Positions 63,019-64,000 of a DNA stretch of 64,000 bases are shown piece by piece (position 1 is the stretch's first letter; the number at the start of each line of letters is the position of its first letter). The stretch spans positions 32,992,327 through 33,056,326 of the forward strand of contig NC_037590.1 in the NCBI RefSeq assembly GCF_003073045.1, in the 5' to 3' direction. Source of the stretch: Pomacea canaliculata (taxonomy: Eukaryota > Mollusca > Gastropoda > Architaenioglossa > Ampullariidae). Below the pieces are notes generated by a model. That model did no database searches, had not been told where the DNA came from, and worked only from the letters and a program-made list of their open reading frames with translations. The translations under genes were made by a program, and so were the position numbers.

Positions 63019-63650
63019 CCTGGGGTATGTGGAGGGAGGGCGTCAGCTGGGTAAGTAAAAGATATGGCGTGATAACATTAAAGAGGGGACAGGCTGTCAG
63101 AAGGGAGGATTTACTTTCAAACCAGTCTTAAACTACCAAGAAACACTTCTGTCTATATTTTTTACTTTCCTGGTGTTTTATATATTTGTTCACTCTATTT
63201 TTTCTTCTTGTTTTTTTCTGCGCAATGAGCATTCTTCGGAATGGATACCTGCGCATTAGAAATCAACTTATTATTATTATTAAAGCAGACATAGGTCTCC
63301 CTATGCAGGCATGCTAGATGTTATCATGTTTAGCAGCTGTTAAATCTAGAAGCACATTTATTTCTGTATTTCAGCACTTATTTTTGTAGTCTTAAAACAC
63401 TCATCCATGATGTTGAGCTGAAAAATTTGTGCCCAAGACATTTTTCAACATGGCAGCAATTGAGGAAATAGAGATATGTAATGAGATACAATCACTTACA
63501 TCACAATTATGAAGAAACTTCACCACATTCCAGCATTTGACAGTCTTTATTGATATGAAAATGTAAAAAAAAAAGTGCACTTGAATAGACTAGATACAGG
63601 CCATGCATATTTGTATGTTATAATTGTAAGAAAAAGAAAAGGAGAAATAT
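63019..63650 (+). repeat. Spacer repeat R4, right part
   Basis: Resumes from the hAT target duplication with GGTATGTGGAGGGAGGGCG and matches R1 from about 39,760 to its end, including the CAGTCTTTATTGATATG motif (from 63541). Beyond about 63,640 it continues into unique sequence leading to the third aminopeptidase copy. Confidence 0.85.
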
Positions 63651-63923
63651 TCATTAAAAAAAGACACACTAGAAGTCTCAAAAACAATCATCAATCAAAA
63701 TTTCCTTTTTTAACCTCTCTTTCAGTAAATGCTTATGAAACAATTTATCAGTGTTAAAAAAAGGTTGTTTTAAAAAAATAACATCTCATGGACACTGAAA
63801 TTTTGCAGCTTTAAACAGTATAAAATCCATGCACACTGAAATGGATGCCATAAGACTTGTCACCGCTCCTGAAGGAAATACATCCCAAGCTTCTGTCATA
63901 AGTGAATACTATTTATCAGCTGA
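63546..63923 (-). other. Probable 3' UTR of NPEPPS copy 3
   Basis: Between the stop codon at 63924 and an AATAAA complementary to 63546-63551 lies AT-rich non-coding sequence. The signal is shared with the right ends of R1 and R4, which ties the spacer family to the 3' ends of aminopeptidase genes. Confidence 0.5.
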
Positions 63924-64000
63924 TTAATTTGATGTACAGACAGCCTGATATCTGCCTTGGAGAAATTCTTTCACCAGCTCTGCATCCCTCTCCAGCCACA
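63924..64000 (-). CDS. NPEPPS-like copy 3, terminal exon (cut by window edge)
   Basis: Minus strand frame WLERDAELVKEFLQGRYQAV followed by CTSN and TAA (63924-63926). It is homologous to [17 protein letters not shown] at the end of copy 1 and to WLKRDAESIHQYLLQ of human NPEPPS. The rest of the gene lies beyond 64,000. The different C-terminus shows a distinct paralog and not a recent identical duplicate. Confidence 0.8.
   Translation of the reverse strand, partial: WLERDAELVKEFLQGRYQAVCTSN

Overview
The window is animal nuclear DNA: one long intron-rich gene, LINEs, an LTR retrotransposon and a hAT transposon, with no bacterial gene organisation. The protein sequence and the repeat style suggest a lophotrochozoan, most likely a gastropod mollusc; the species cannot be named from the sequence alone.

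Positions 1 to about 25,300 hold no gene I can support. This stretch contains simple repeats, a 0.75-kb polypyrimidine tract, one small inverted-repeat element, a decayed LINE RNase H fragment and dispersed repeat scraps. Near 24.8 kb the base composition becomes clearly more AT-rich.

Positions 25,839-38,222 (minus strand) hold a complete 21-exon gene for a puromycin-sensitive aminopeptidase (NPEPPS-like, M1 family). The exons I placed sum to exactly 949 codons including the stop, and three introns use GC donors. The region to the right is a disturbed tandem array of the same gene. Two exons of a second copy lie at 41,850-42,288, one of them cut by a LINE-bearing insertion, and the last exon of a third copy enters at 63,924-64,000. 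Four copies of a shared spacer (R1-R4) lie among them. Each spacer carries on the plus strand a sequence matching the 3' three quarters of U2 snRNA, without a normal Sm site, preceded by a 92-125 bp window that differs strongly from copy to copy although its flanks are nearly identical.

The LINE in this region is of L1/Tx1 type. Its 5' end at 42,289 is the missing 5' part of U2 snRNA (U2 nt 6-47), broken at the same place where the spacer U2 pieces begin. The simplest reading is a LINE family with a history of inserting into U2 genes, or of being transcribed from them. A 3' LINE fragment (46,431-50,791) carries most of ORF2, and another LINE tail lies at 40,386-40,750.

Later insertions complete the picture. 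A 1.08-kb foldback element with tRNA-like pol III boxes in both arms sits inside the U2 relic of R3 with a 9-bp target duplication. A hAT transposon (52,148-63,018, 8-bp duplication) sits inside R4, and a young Ty3/Gypsy element (58,394-62,989, LTRs identical by eye, tRNA-Leu primer site, 5-bp duplication) sits inside the hAT. The order of events is therefore spacer duplication, then hAT, then Gypsy.
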